Of a stretch of 64,000 nucleotides of DNA, positions 1 through 8,552 are shown one piece after another (the stretch's first letter is position 1; each line of letters starts with the position of its first letter). Position numbers and translations under genes: made by a program. This stretch comes from Rhodoferax sp. (GTDB lineage Bacteria > Pseudomonadota > Gammaproteobacteria > Burkholderiales > Burkholderiaceae_C), in assembly GCF_013297935.1 (NCBI RefSeq), contig NZ_JAAFIX010000001.1, positions 388,324 through 452,323 of the forward strand, read 5' to 3'. Below the pieces are notes generated by a model. That model did no database searches and had not been told where the DNA came from. It saw only the letters and a program-made list of their open reading frames with translations.

Positions 1-2
1 CG

Positions 3-404
3 CCTGCCAGCAAACCCGTCGCCAAACCCACCCCGACAGCCGGACCGGCGCCCGTGGCACTGCGGTCTGAGGCGGCCATTGCGGCAGCCCGCGCAGCTGC
101 CCAGGCCTTGGGGCAGACCGTGCCGGCAGCGACACCGGTCAGCGCTGCCGCACCGGAGCCCGCAGCCTTGATCGGCCGCTTTGTCGTGAATGTGGGGCTG
201 TTTGCCGACAGCAACAATGCCCGAAACGCCATGGTCAAGCTGATGGACGCTGAGCTGCCTGTGGTGAGCAAAGAAATCCGCTTCCCCAGAGGCAACCGCA
301 CCCGTCTGCAGGTCGGCCCGTTTGACACCTTGGCCGAAGCCGACGCTGCTGCCGACAAGGTGCGGGCACTCGAACTCGAAGCGCGTGTTGCCCCGGTTCC
401 CTGA
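3..404 (+). CDS. SPOR domain protein, 3' part
   Basis: The reading frame is open from the left edge of the window, so the true start lies upstream. The first ~55 visible residues are rich in Pro and Ala, as in a linker. The last ~75 residues (from GRFVVNVGLFADSNNA to the end) match the SPOR fold: a beta strand with VNVGLF, a helix, a second strand with RLQVGPF, and a final helix with EADAAADKV. SPOR domains bind denuded glycan strands of peptidoglycan at the septum. In related genomes such a gene often follows folC and precedes cvpA-purF; here the next gene is on the opposite strand, so that context is not seen. Family call is firm, specific role is not. Confidence 0.8.
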   Translation, partial: PASKPVAKPTPTAGPAPVALRSEAAIAAARAAAQALGQTVPAATPVSAAAPEPAALIGRFVVNVGLFADSNNARNAMVKLMDAELPVVSKEIRFPRGNRTRLQVGPFDTLAEADAAADKVRALELEARVAPVP

Positions 405-434
405 GCTCGGGTCCGGGCCCACGGCCCGGAGTTC

Positions 435-1304
435 TTAAAAACCGGCAGGGCCGATGAACTGCTCGTGCAGCGCGTCGAGCCAGTGCTCGATTTCTTCTTC
501 GCTCACATGCAGATGCGCCAAGCACTCGGTACCGTGCAGCTCCCACTCCCGCTGCACCGGAGCGCCCTCATGCTGAGCCACTAAGTGCTCCGCCAACAAG
601 GCCATTGCGACGAGGGTGCGAACCTTGGCCGGAATGTTGTCATCTTTAAGGACGGTGAAGTCGTGGTGGAGGCGCACCGCGTGGGCCACATCGGGGGACA
701 GGCGCCACGTTTTGGCCACAATGGCACCGACCACCGCATGGTCGGTGCGGTGGGCCGCATTTTCCATCTCAGTCACCGTTTTTTCACTCTGCGCCAAAGC
801 GTCGGTCAGCGTGGCCTCATAGCCCTTCAAACCTTGCAGCATGACCGGAATACCCACGTTGCAAAACAGGCCGCAGGTGTGGGCAATATCGGCGTTCACC
901 CCATACATCTGGCGGGCGATATAGCCCATGGCGTAGGCGCGGCGGGTCGAGGTCTCCCAGAAATGCTCCAGCAGAGGCGACTTGACCCGAATCGTCTCGC
1001 GCAACAAAAAGCCGGTCAGGATAGACACGGTCTGCGAGATCCCCAGCAGCGCCACGGCTTCGGCCACTGTAGCCGCAGGCCTGGAGCGGGCATAGATCGG
1101 GCTGTTGGCCACCTTGATGAGCGCGGCAGCCATTGCGACATCGCGCGAGGCAATGCGGGCAATCGTGGCGGGCTCGGGGTCTTCGCGGTTCACCTCCACA
1201 CGCAAATCAGACAGCAAGGCCGGACAAGGCTGAATAACGATGTCTTTGAGCGGCCCCTCCGTCCGGGCCGTTTCGATTTCGCGGTCAATGTCGGCAGTGC
1301 GCAT
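435..1304 (-). CDS. HDOD domain protein
   Basis: Predicted cytoplasmic 289-residue protein made almost entirely of an HDOD domain. Visible landmarks are the N-terminal segment LKDIVIQPCPALLSDL, the central helices with VANSPIYARSRPAATVAEAVALLGI, and the C-terminal HxDHAVVGAIVAKTW-like stretch followed by HAVRLHHDF. HDOD proteins are non-catalytic relatives of HD phosphohydrolases and usually act as signalling or adaptor proteins. No receiver, GGDEF or EAL domain is fused, so the partner is unknown. It converges on the SPOR gene, whose stop lies 30 bases away. The ATG at 1304 is the first codon of the conserved region and was kept. Confidence 0.8.
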   Translation of the reverse strand: MRTADIDREIETARTEGPLKDIVIQPCPALLSDLRVEVNREDPEPATIARIASRDVAMAAALIKVANSPIYARSRPAATVAEAVALLGISQTVSILTGFLLRETIRVKSPLLEHFWETSTRRAYAMGYIARQMYGVNADIAHTCGLFCNVGIPVMLQGLKGYEATLTDALAQSEKTVTEMENAAHRTDHAVVGAIVAKTWRLSPDVAHAVRLHHDFTVLKDDNIPAKVRTLVAMALLAEHLVAQHEGAPVQREWELHGTECLAHLHVSEEEIEHWLDALHEQFIGPAGF

Positions 1305-1452
1305 GCGGGCTCCTTGATGTGCTCATTATGCAAAGATTCAGGACACTCATTTCACCCGAATAGGGGATGCGCTTACTAGATGAAAAAAGTAAAGTCGACC
1401 GCTATCAAAAGAGAAGCATCTTGTGCATTCATTTCAAGGACCGGGGAACGAT

Positions 1453-1701
1453 ATGAGTACCAAACTGGACTGCGTATCGGCCGACGCTGTCATGTCCATC
1501 GCAGCGGATGAGAAGAAAGGCGCCTTCTACCCGGCCATCCTGGCGCTCAACAAGAAGGACATGTTGATCGATGGGAAACAGATACCTATCGGCACGGGGA
1601 TGAATGTGACGGCCGAAATCAAGACGGGGAAGCGGCGGATTATTGAGTTCTTGCTGTCTCCGGTGCAGAAGATAGGTAGTGAGAGTTTGAGGGAGCGGTG
1701 A
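1453..1701 (+). pseudogene. C-terminal fragment of an HlyD-type membrane fusion protein
   Basis: The 82 residues from the ATG at 1453 correspond only to the very C-terminus of HlyD-family periplasmic adaptors of type I secretion. Seen are the strand-turn-strand IDGKQIPIGTGMNVTAEIKTG and the terminal RRIIEFLLSPVQKIGSESLRER, which is the membrane-proximal end of such proteins. Full-length adaptors are about 400 residues, so the N-terminal membrane helix, the hairpin and most of the barrel are missing. No ABC transporter or TolC gene is nearby. Together with the broken RTX-like gene at 2600-3249, this is the remains of a type I secretion locus. It may still be translated, since GGGGAACGAT precedes the ATG, but it cannot be a working adaptor. 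Confidence 0.7.
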
Positions 1702-1748
1702 TGGCAGTGAATGCCATGCATACATCTATGAAAGAACGAACGATGAAT

Positions 1749-1803
1749 ACTACAAAAACTATAGCCGCTAGCGCATATTCCATGAGCGCTAGTGGCCAGT
1801 TTC
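1749..1803 (+). repeat. Interspersed repeat, copy a
   Basis: Copy of a ~55 bp repeat family found 13 times in the window. The typical order is GCTAY, an A/T-rich loop, ATAGCTGCTTGCGCATATT, then a GC-rich arm with GGGCTA or GCGCTAG, ending near GGCCAATTT. This copy has CTATAGCCGCTAGCGCATAT followed by GCGCTAGTGGCC and lies between the HlyD fragment and the next gene. Confidence 0.75.
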
Positions 1804-1849
1804 GCATCAAACCGCAAGCGATGAGAGACTCCAAGTGGAGGGCGGAAGC

Positions 1850-2590
1850 ATGAGCTGGGTACTTTTCTACTTGCTGGCTGCGCTGCACCCCGTGGCGTTT
1901 GTGGCGATTGCATGGACGTGCAACACGTGGAAACTGCGCTTCATGTTGTGGGCCTTGTTGCCACTGCCCGCCATTTGGTATTGCTGGGACTACTACGCCA
2001 TCAAGAACGAGCATGCGCAGATGTGTGCTGCAGAGGGCGGGCTCAAGGTGCTGATTCAGCCGGAGAAGGTGGATCGGATTCGGCTGTTGGGTGTCCAACT
2101 TCGAGACGCGAGCAGAAGCCTGCAATCCGATTTTTATCCTCGCCTACAAGCCGTTGAGGCGCTTGCTGGCAAATACGATGGCACTGATGGGCGGGGGCAA
2201 CCCTATGTCGAATACTCATCTGTCCCTAATCCTCGTGCTGGCGAGAAGTTGCCCCACCCGCCTTGGAAGGAACCGGAATTCGTAGTTTCGGAAGCACGGG
2301 TGATTGAACATTTAGACCCGCTTGTGTACGAGATTAGCGTTCACGAAGTTCACACGCCATACCGAAGCACTGTGACCGAGACCCTTCTTTCAAAACAAGG
2401 GAAGGTCTACGCCAAGTACTCGGAGATCGTTCATTGGTGGGCAGGCATTCGGTACCCGGACGCTGTACCTACATGGCGTTGCCCAGAACGAAAGCTCAGT
2501 CCTCCGAAGGATTTGCCAAATGCACCGAAAGAGCAGTGGCACTACCCTGAATCGGCGACCGATCAGTTAGTAAAACTCATCTTGAAATAG
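1850..2590 (+). CDS. Hypothetical membrane-anchored protein
   Basis: I do not recognise this 246-residue protein. The ATG at 1850 is preferred over an in-frame GTG at 1835 because GGAGGGCGGA sits just before it. The first ~50 residues hold two hydrophobic segments (VLFYLLAALHPVAFVAIAW and LRFMLWALLPLPAIWYCWDYY). About 190 mainly hydrophilic residues follow, rich in Pro, Tyr and Trp near the end (HWWAGIRYPDAVPTWRCP). A likely layout is two inner-membrane helices with a soluble C-terminal domain. It sits between two pieces of decayed type I secretion genes and may be a surviving accessory gene of that locus. That is only inference from position. Confidence 0.6.
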   Translation: MSWVLFYLLAALHPVAFVAIAWTCNTWKLRFMLWALLPLPAIWYCWDYYAIKNEHAQMCAAEGGLKVLIQPEKVDRIRLLGVQLRDASRSLQSDFYPRLQAVEALAGKYDGTDGRGQPYVEYSSVPNPRAGEKLPHPPWKEPEFVVSEARVIEHLDPLVYEISVHEVHTPYRSTVTETLLSKQGKVYAKYSEIVHWWAGIRYPDAVPTWRCPERKLSPPKDLPNAPKEQWHYPESATDQLVKLILK

Positions 2591-2599
2591 CACAAGAGG

Positions 2600-3249
2600 A
2601 TGAACATGAAGACCACGACCGAACTCAAAGAATTTGCACAACTTGCGCAGGCGGCCTAGGCGGAATTGAATTTAGCAGCTGTGTACGCTGATAGCGGCGA
2701 CTTTAAGAAAACTAGAGATGTACTCCAAGCATCCCCCAAGGGCGCCTTCTCTGAAGGCCAGGCCACCGATTTCACCAACCGCTACAAAGTCCTGAATCAA
2801 TATCGCGACGACAGCAGCGTAGCCGCTGGTGGCTCACCGACCTCTTCGCCGAACCCCGCGGCATCTTGAAGGCACTGGCCGGCAAGCTCACCCTCACCCT
2901 GCCCACCAAGTCCCTGGCCACAAGCTGGACAACTGGCTACAGCGACAACTGGTACACCGACCGCGCAACCCTGCTCCAAGCCATCACCAAGCGCAACCAG
3001 CTCGACATCACTGCGCCCACCCCCATCGTGGGTGATGCCAGCTTTGCGCTGGACCGTGTGCTGAACATCCAATACATGGAGACAGGCGACACCACCTTCA
3101 AAACCCTCACGGCTTGCAACCGTGCTAACAACGGTAGCGGCAATGCGCTGAGCAGGCGCGACAGGCAGTTGATTGGCTTTGGTAACGACGATGCCAATAT
3201 CCTGACAGGCACCGACAACAAGCTGAGTTCTGACGGCAAAGGCGTGTTT
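2600..3249 (+). pseudogene. Decayed RTX/calcium-binding secreted protein gene
   Basis: An ATG at 2600 opens a frame beginning MNMKTTTELKEFAQLAQAA, which meets an in-frame TAG at 2657. The same frame then runs on to 2869 with text typical of secreted hydrolase or RTX N-termini (NLAAVYADSGDF, FTNRYKVLNQYRDDSS). The sense continues in another frame from about 2821, with SWTTGYSDNWYTDRATLLQAI and then IGFGNDDANILTGTDNKL, which looks like the entry into nonapeptide calcium-binding repeats. The stop plus frameshift and the shortness (650 bases) make this a remnant. It would have been the substrate of the lost type I secretion system. The family assignment rests on pattern memory and is moderate. 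Confidence 0.5.
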
Positions 3250-3305
3250 CAGCGACCGCCAAAACGCCCTCACCCGTGTTGGTGGCAGACTGACTCCACA
3301 ATAAA

Positions 3306-3330
3306 AACGGCCCTCGCGGGCCGTTTCTTC
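3306..3330. terminator. Bidirectional intrinsic terminator
   Basis: AACGGCCC pairs with GGGCCGTT around a TCGC loop. A T-rich run follows on the plus strand. On the minus strand the hairpin is followed by five T residues, which serves the alpha-E gene ending at 3351 and seems the better-placed use. Confidence 0.75.
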
Positions 3331-3350
3331 TATCGCTTGTCGCCAGCGCT

Positions 3351-4307
3351 TCAGGTCACCGGCACCAAAAACTCGCGGCTGATGTGCGCGCCGAGGTCGT
3401 TGACCCGGTCCAGGAACTGGGTCAGGTAAGCGTGCAGGCCGGTGGCCAGAATTTCGTCAATGCGACCGTATTGCAACTCCGAGCGCAGTTTGCCGGCGCG
3501 GCGCAGGGTTTCGCTGTCGGGGTTGCTGGCGACCAAGGTCAGATTGCTGACCACTTCATTCAAACTGGCATGCAACGAGCGCGGCATATCAGACTTGAGA
3601 ATCAGCAGCTCCGCCACGCGCTCAGGCTTGATGACGTCGCGGTAGACCTTGCGGTAAATCTCGAACGCCGACACGCTGCGCAAAATCGCGCTCCAGTGGT
3701 AGAAGTCGTACTCTTGGTCCTTCTCGCTGGCGGCACCAAAAAAGTCGCTCTGCACGGCGTGGAACTTCACATCCACCAAACGCGCGGTGTTGTCTGAGCG
3801 CTCCAGGAAAGTGCCCAGGCGCATGAAGTGCAAGGACTCGTCCATCAGCATGGTGCCCACGGTCACCCCGCGCGAGAGGTGGGAGCGGAACTTCACCCAC
3901 TCAAAAAACTGCGAGGGGTCTTTTTCAAAGTCCCCGCTTTTGATGATGCGTTTGACCTCCAGCCAGGTGGTGTTTTGCGTTTCCCACACCTCGGTGGTCA
4001 GCGCCCCGCGCACGGCGCGGGCGTTCTCGCGGGCCGCGCTCAGGCACGACATGATGGAAGACGGATTGCTCTCGTCTTTGACCATGAAGTCCATGACCTC
4101 GCGGGCCTGGATGTCGCCATGCCGTTCTTTGTAGGAATACAGCAGCTCGCTGATGGACAGCAGGCCCTGCCAGCCAAGCTGGGCCACGGCTTGGGATTGG
4201 GGGAGCAGCGATGTCTGGTAGTTCACATCCAGCATGCGTGCGGTGTTTTCGGCCCGCTCGGTGTAGCGGGACATCCAGAACAGGTGGTCAGCGGTGCGTG
4301 ACAACAT
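3351..4307 (-). CDS. Alpha-E domain protein (DUF403)
   Basis: This 318-residue all-helical protein begins MLSRTADHLFWMSRYTERAEN, the signature start of alpha-E proteins (COG2307). It also shows the conserved internal SLHFMRLGTFLERSDNTARLVD repeat-like helix. These proteins are encoded with circularly permuted ATP-grasp enzymes and transglutaminase-like proteins, and comparative genomics predicts a peptide-ligation or peptide-modification system. The biochemical role is not established. It lies 18 bases downstream of the ATP-grasp gene on the same strand, which indicates one operon. The second copy of this system at 15767-18388 has the two domains fused. Confidence 0.9.
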   Translation of the reverse strand: MLSRTADHLFWMSRYTERAENTARMLDVNYQTSLLPQSQAVAQLGWQGLLSISELLYSYKERHGDIQAREVMDFMVKDESNPSSIMSCLSAARENARAVRGALTTEVWETQNTTWLEVKRIIKSGDFEKDPSQFFEWVKFRSHLSRGVTVGTMLMDESLHFMRLGTFLERSDNTARLVDVKFHAVQSDFFGAASEKDQEYDFYHWSAILRSVSAFEIYRKVYRDVIKPERVAELLILKSDMPRSLHASLNEVVSNLTLVASNPDSETLRRAGKLRSELQYGRIDEILATGLHAYLTQFLDRVNDLGAHISREFLVPVT

Positions 4308-4325
4308 ACAAAAGATTCCTCGTCT

Positions 4326-5840
4326 TTAGGCTGACTGTGTTTGTGACTGGGTGGCGGCTGTTGCGGGGGGTGCTGCAGGCACGTCTTCTTCCAGAATCCA
4401 GGTGTCTTTGGTGCCGCCGCCCTGGCTGCTGTTCACCACCAGCGAACCTTCTTTCAGGGCCACGCGGGTCAGGCCACCGGGCACCATTTGCACGGTTTTG
4501 CCCGAGAGCACATAGGGGCGCAAATCAATGTGGCGCGGTGCAATGCCGCTCTCCACAAAGGTGGGGCAGCTCGACAGACTCAGGGTAGGCTGGGCGATGT
4601 AGCCGGCCGGGTTGGCCAGCACTGCTTTGCGGAAGTCTTCAATCTCGGCCTTGGTGGCGGCCGGGCCCACCAACATGCCGTAGCCGCCGGCACCGTGCAC
4701 TTCTTTCACCACCAGGTCTTTGAGGTTGGCCAGGGTGTAGGCCAAGTCGTCCTTGTTGCGGCACATGTAGGTGGGCACGTTGTTCAGGATGGGTTTTTCG
4801 CCCAAATAGAACTCGATCATCTTGGGCACATAGGGGTAGATGGACTTGTCGTCTGCAATGCCGGTGCCGACCGCGTTGCAGATGGTCACATTGCCCGCGC
4901 GGTAGGCATTGATGAGACCGGCGCAACCCAGGGTAGACGTGGGGCGGAAAACGGTGGGGTCCAAAAAGTCGTCGTCCACCCGGCGGTAGATCACGTCCAC
5001 ACGGCGTGGGCCGCGGGTGGTGCGCATATAGACAAAGTTGTCTTTGACAAACAGGTCTTGCCCTTCGACCAACTCCACCCCCATCTGCTGGGCCATGAAG
5101 GCGTGCTCAAAGTAAGCGCTGTTGTACATGCCGGGGGTGAGCACCACCACGGTGGGCTCGGCGGTAGTGGCCGGGCTGCTCTGGCGCAGGGTTTCCAGCA
5201 GCAAGTCAGGGTAGTGGGCCACAGGCGCCACGCGGTGCGCGCTGAACAGGTCGGGGAACAACCGCATCATCATCTTGCGGTCTTCCAGCATGTAGCTCAC
5301 GCCACTGGGTACGCGCAGGTTGTCTTCGAGCACGTAGTACTCGCCGTTGCCCTTGGCGTCCGGGGCGCGCACGATGTCGATGCCGGAGATGTGGGAGTAA
5401 ATCTGGTGCGGCACGTCCACACCCACCATCTCGGGGCGGAACTGGGCGTTGCCCTCGATCTGCTCGCGAGGCACCACGCCGGCTTTCAGAATTTCTTGGT
5501 CGTGGTAGATGTCGTGGATAAAGCGGTTCAGCGCATTGACACGCTGCACCAGGCCTTTTTCCATGCTGGACCACTCGTGGGCCGGGATGATGCGGGGTAT
5601 CAGGTCAAACGGGATCAGGCGCTCGGTGCCGGAGCCGTCCTCGTCTTTTTCACCGTAAACGGCGAAGGTGATGCCCACACGGCGAAAGATCATTTCCGCT
5701 TCTTCACGACGTTTGGCCATCATGTCGCCGGGCTGGCGAGCGAGCCATTCGTCGTAAATCTTGTAGTGGTCTCTTATTTGGCTGCCCTTGCTGAAAAATT
5801 CATAAGGGAGCTGGGTGTACATCTCGTCGAATTTCTGCAT
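4326..5840 (-). CDS. Circularly permuted type 2 ATP-grasp protein
   Basis: A 504-residue protein of the DUF404/DUF407 type. Recognisable stretches are YDEWLARQPGDMMAKRREEAE near the N-terminus, FRPEMVGVDVPHQIYSHISGID, the nucleotide-binding region YVLEDNLRVPSGVSYMLEDR, and RRVDVIYRRVDDDFLDP. The C-terminal third carries LKDLVVKEVHGAGGYGMLVGP, a glycine-rich ATP-binding stretch. ATP-grasp enzymes ligate a carboxylate to an amine or thiol through an acyl-phosphate; the substrates of this subgroup are unknown. The last ~20 residues are a low-complexity Ala/Pro/Gln tail. GAGAGG lies ahead of the ATG at 5840. It is the first gene of a two-gene operon with the alpha-E gene. Confidence 0.9.
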   Translation of the reverse strand: MQKFDEMYTQLPYEFFSKGSQIRDHYKIYDEWLARQPGDMMAKRREEAEMIFRRVGITFAVYGEKDEDGSGTERLIPFDLIPRIIPAHEWSSMEKGLVQRVNALNRFIHDIYHDQEILKAGVVPREQIEGNAQFRPEMVGVDVPHQIYSHISGIDIVRAPDAKGNGEYYVLEDNLRVPSGVSYMLEDRKMMMRLFPDLFSAHRVAPVAHYPDLLLETLRQSSPATTAEPTVVVLTPGMYNSAYFEHAFMAQQMGVELVEGQDLFVKDNFVYMRTTRGPRRVDVIYRRVDDDFLDPTVFRPTSTLGCAGLINAYRAGNVTICNAVGTGIADDKSIYPYVPKMIEFYLGEKPILNNVPTYMCRNKDDLAYTLANLKDLVVKEVHGAGGYGMLVGPAATKAEIEDFRKAVLANPAGYIAQPTLSLSSCPTFVESGIAPRHIDLRPYVLSGKTVQMVPGGLTRVALKEGSLVVNSSQGGGTKDTWILEEDVPAAPPATAATQSQTQSA

Positions 5841-5899
5841 GTAAAAGACCTCTCTGATTACCTCTTATGCAAACTTCGGGCCACTGCGCCCGTGCACCA

Positions 5900-8401
5900 C
5901 TATGGCACATCATGGTGCCAATATTTCCGCTCGTCTTCCCGAAGACACGCCACATTTTGGGGCTCTACCGAGAGCCACTGCGCTGCACCACAGCGGGGCG
6001 ACATCACCAAATTGATGCGTTGTCCGGCGTAGCGCTCCACCACCCCGGCCGCCGGATGCCCATAGCGGTTGCGGTAGCCCGCCTGCACCAGTGCGTGGCG
6101 GGGCTGCACCGCCTGCAAAAACGCCTCAGTGCTGGAGGTCTTGCTCCCATGGTGCGGCACCAGCAGCACATCGGCCCGCAAGCGGGGCAACACCGCGGGG
6201 TCGGCCAGCAGCCGCAGCTCCTGGGCGGCTTCGATATCGCCGGGAAGCAGCGCCGTCTGCCGCCCGTTGCTGATGCGAAGCACGCACGACAGGGCATTGG
6301 CTTTGGGCGGTGGTTGCGTGTCGTAGTCTTCAGCGCGCGGGTGCAGTACCTCGAAGTCCACACCGTCCCACTGCCAGTGCATGCCCGCTTCGCAGCGCCG
6401 CGACTCGCGGAGCTGCTGCAAGGCGTGCTGGGGCTCCAGCGAACTCAGCAAGGCTGCTTGGGGCTGCATCATCAACACCGCGGGCGCGCCCCCCACATGG
6501 TCGGTGTCGCGGTGGCTGAGCACTACGGTGTCGAGCTGCACATCCAGCGCCTTGAGCAGGGGCAGCAGCACGCGGTTGCCGGCATCGCTCTCCAGGCTGT
6601 AGCGCGGGCCGGCATCAAACAGCAAGGCGTGGTTGGTGGTTTGCACCAGCACCGCATTGCCCTGCCCCACGTCTGCCGCGAGCAATGAGAACTCGCCCGC
6701 CTGCGGCACCGGCGGGCGCCACAGCAGCAAGGCCACCACCGGCACCAGCCCCAAGGCCCGCAGTGCGCGGGGCACCGGCATAACCAGAAGTGCAGCCCCC
6801 AGCGTGGCCAAAATACCCGGCACCACAGGGGGCAAAGGCAGGCTGAGGCTGGCAAAGGGCAGTGCTGCGAGTGCGTCCATCGCCGCATACAGCAGCACGA
6901 TGGCGCCGGTGGCCGCCGTCCAGAGAGCAGGCCACATGACCCCGAGCAAGCCCAGCGGGGTCACCACCAGCGTGACCCAGGGAATCGCCACCGCATTGGC
7001 CAACAGGCCCACCAGCGAGACCTGCCCGAACCACAGCAGCACCAGCGGCGCCAAGGCCAGCGTAATCACCCACTGCTCCCGCCACAAAGCCGAGACGCTG
7101 CGCAGCCCCGACGAGGCCAGGCCCGAGAATTTAGAGTCAAAAGTGCCTACAGCCCGCGTATTACCTGCGCTTACAGCTCCTGAATTTGTAGCAGATTCAG
7201 CGGCAAACAACAGCATAACCGCCACAAAGCTCAGCCAGAAACCCGGCTGCAACAAGGCCCACGGATCCCACAGCAACACGCCCACGGCAGCCCCCAGCGC
7301 CACCCAGGGCCAGGGCCAGCGGGCACCCTGCAAGCGCAGCCCCACAACCAGGGCCAGCATCAAACACGTTCGCTGGGCCGGCACGCCCCAGCCCGAAAAC
7401 ACCGCATACGCCACCGCCAGCAGCAGCCCCACGCTCCAGGCGGCTTCGGGTGCGGGCCAGCGTTGGCACAAGCGTGCCGACAGGCGCCACCCACGCCGCA
7501 CGCACCAAGTAGCCGCCCAAGCGAACATGGTGATGTGCAGCCCCGAGATGCTGACCAAATGGCTGATACCGGTGGCGCGGAACACATCCCAGTCGGACCG
7601 ATCGATGGCGCGCTGGTCCCCCACCACCAAGGCGGCCAGCAGTCCGGCCGAGCGCGGGTCGCTGACCTGCGCCGTAATCCGGTCGCGCACCCACTCACGC
7701 AGTTGCGCCACCGGAGCGAGCCACGTGGAGCCCAACAGCTGCGGTGCCGGGCTGCTGGCAGTGGCCCGCACATAGCCGGTGGCTTGCACCCCCTGGGTCC
7801 AGAGGTAAAGCTCGTAGTCAAAACCGTGGGGGTTCATGCTGCCGTGCGGCGCTTTGAGCCGCAGGGTCAAGCGCCAGCGCTGCCCGGCCTGCAAGGCAGG
7901 TGGCGGGCGCTGCAGCTCCGGGAGCTGGGCCTGCGCGTTGAAGCCGCTGGTGTACCAACCCACATCGATGAGCCGGGGCAGTGTCACCGGGCGGCCGTCC
8001 AGCAGCGCGGCCTGGTCACCGCTGTCCACCCGCAAGCGGAACCGGAGCCCCGACTCGGTGGCCTGGGGCAGATCGACCACCACACCGGTAACCAGCACAT
8101 CGCGCCCTTCCAGCGCGGGCGCCAGCGCCTGGCTCACAAACAACAGCGCCCGCAGCCCGGTCAAGCCCCAGCCCAGCGCCAAGCCAGACACCGCTGCCAG
8201 CACCTGGCGCCCCCGAAATGCTATCTTTTTAGTAGCTACCCGCGCATACAAGATGAGGGCTAGAAGCACAAAAGCACCATAAACCCAGGGCGACCACAGC
8301 GCGGGCTGCTGCAGTTGCCCCGCCATGCCGGCCAACAAGCCCAGCCCCCAGGCCGCGCCGGTGCGGGGCCAGACAGCGAGACGCAAGGCGGTCGGGTACA
8401 T
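5900..8401 (-). CDS. comEC: ComEC/Rec2 DNA-uptake channel protein
   Basis: An 833-residue polytopic inner-membrane protein that moves single-stranded DNA into the cytoplasm during natural transformation. An N-terminal soluble domain lies between early membrane helices (about residues 10-190). The competence domain follows with GISHLVSISGLHITMFAWAA and many helices (about 240-540). A metallo-beta-lactamase-like domain occupies the C-terminus, with the metal motif SHRDTDHVGG near residue 630 and LLVPHHGSKTSS later. Two copies of the interspersed repeat lie inside the reading frame without breaking it, at 8219-8275 (residues ~43-61) and 7140-7194 (residues ~403-421). No other competence genes are in the window. 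Confidence 0.93.
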   Translation of the reverse strand: MYPTALRLAVWPRTGAAWGLGLLAGMAGQLQQPALWSPWVYGAFVLLALILYARVATKKIAFRGRQVLAAVSGLALGWGLTGLRALLFVSQALAPALEGRDVLVTGVVVDLPQATESGLRFRLRVDSGDQAALLDGRPVTLPRLIDVGWYTSGFNAQAQLPELQRPPPALQAGQRWRLTLRLKAPHGSMNPHGFDYELYLWTQGVQATGYVRATASSPAPQLLGSTWLAPVAQLREWVRDRITAQVSDPRSAGLLAALVVGDQRAIDRSDWDVFRATGISHLVSISGLHITMFAWAATWCVRRGWRLSARLCQRWPAPEAAWSVGLLLAVAYAVFSGWGVPAQRTCLMLALVVGLRLQGARWPWPWVALGAAVGVLLWDPWALLQPGFWLSFVAVMLLFAAESATNSGAVSAGNTRAVGTFDSKFSGLASSGLRSVSALWREQWVITLALAPLVLLWFGQVSLVGLLANAVAIPWVTLVVTPLGLLGVMWPALWTAATGAIVLLYAAMDALAALPFASLSLPLPPVVPGILATLGAALLVMPVPRALRALGLVPVVALLLWRPPVPQAGEFSLLAADVGQGNAVLVQTTNHALLFDAGPRYSLESDAGNRVLLPLLKALDVQLDTVVLSHRDTDHVGGAPAVLMMQPQAALLSSLEPQHALQQLRESRRCEAGMHWQWDGVDFEVLHPRAEDYDTQPPPKANALSCVLRISNGRQTALLPGDIEAAQELRLLADPAVLPRLRADVLLVPHHGSKTSSTEAFLQAVQPRHALVQAGYRNRYGHPAAGVVERYAGQRINLVMSPRCGAAQWLSVEPQNVACLREDERKYWHHDVP
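7140..7194 (-). repeat. Interspersed repeat, copy b, inside comEC
   Basis: Reads on the minus strand as TGCTACAAATTCAGGAGCTG, then AAGCGCAGG, then GGGCTGTAGGC. It encodes the segment SATNSGAVSAGNTRAVGTF of ComEC in a loop between membrane helices, so the frame is preserved. Confidence 0.6.
8219..8275 (+). repeat. Interspersed repeat, copy c, inside comEC
   Basis: TGCTATCTTTTTAGTAGCTA followed by CCGCGCATAC and GAGGGCTAGAAGC match the family. The repeat is antisense to comEC and encodes part of an early hydrophobic segment (LLALILYARVATKKIAF), so it has been tolerated in the coding frame. Confidence 0.65.
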
Positions 8402-8552
8402 GCGGACATGCTAACCGCCGCCCTGCGGGACCCGCACCCCGGCGCACTGGCGCGGACTTTGCTTAGTGAGATCGTCAAACCTGATTGTTACTATGGCGGC
8501 TGTGCAGCAACCGCTGCACAGCGTCCCCTGAGAGACCTACCGAGACCGGCCC

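Noticed and set aside
235..546. Frame on the minus strand across the end of the SPOR gene
   Set aside because: Antisense to two well-supported genes, Arg/Pro-rich composition typical of GC-rich shadow frames.
1701..1853. 50-codon frame after the HlyD fragment (MAVNAMHTSMKERT onward)
   Set aside because: Its middle is a copy of the interspersed repeat, it has no ribosome binding site of its own, and it overlaps the start of the better gene at 1850.
4488..6032. 514-codon frame opposite the ATP-grasp gene, rich in His and Gly
   Set aside because: Exact antisense of a strongly conserved gene; no family text and no start signal.
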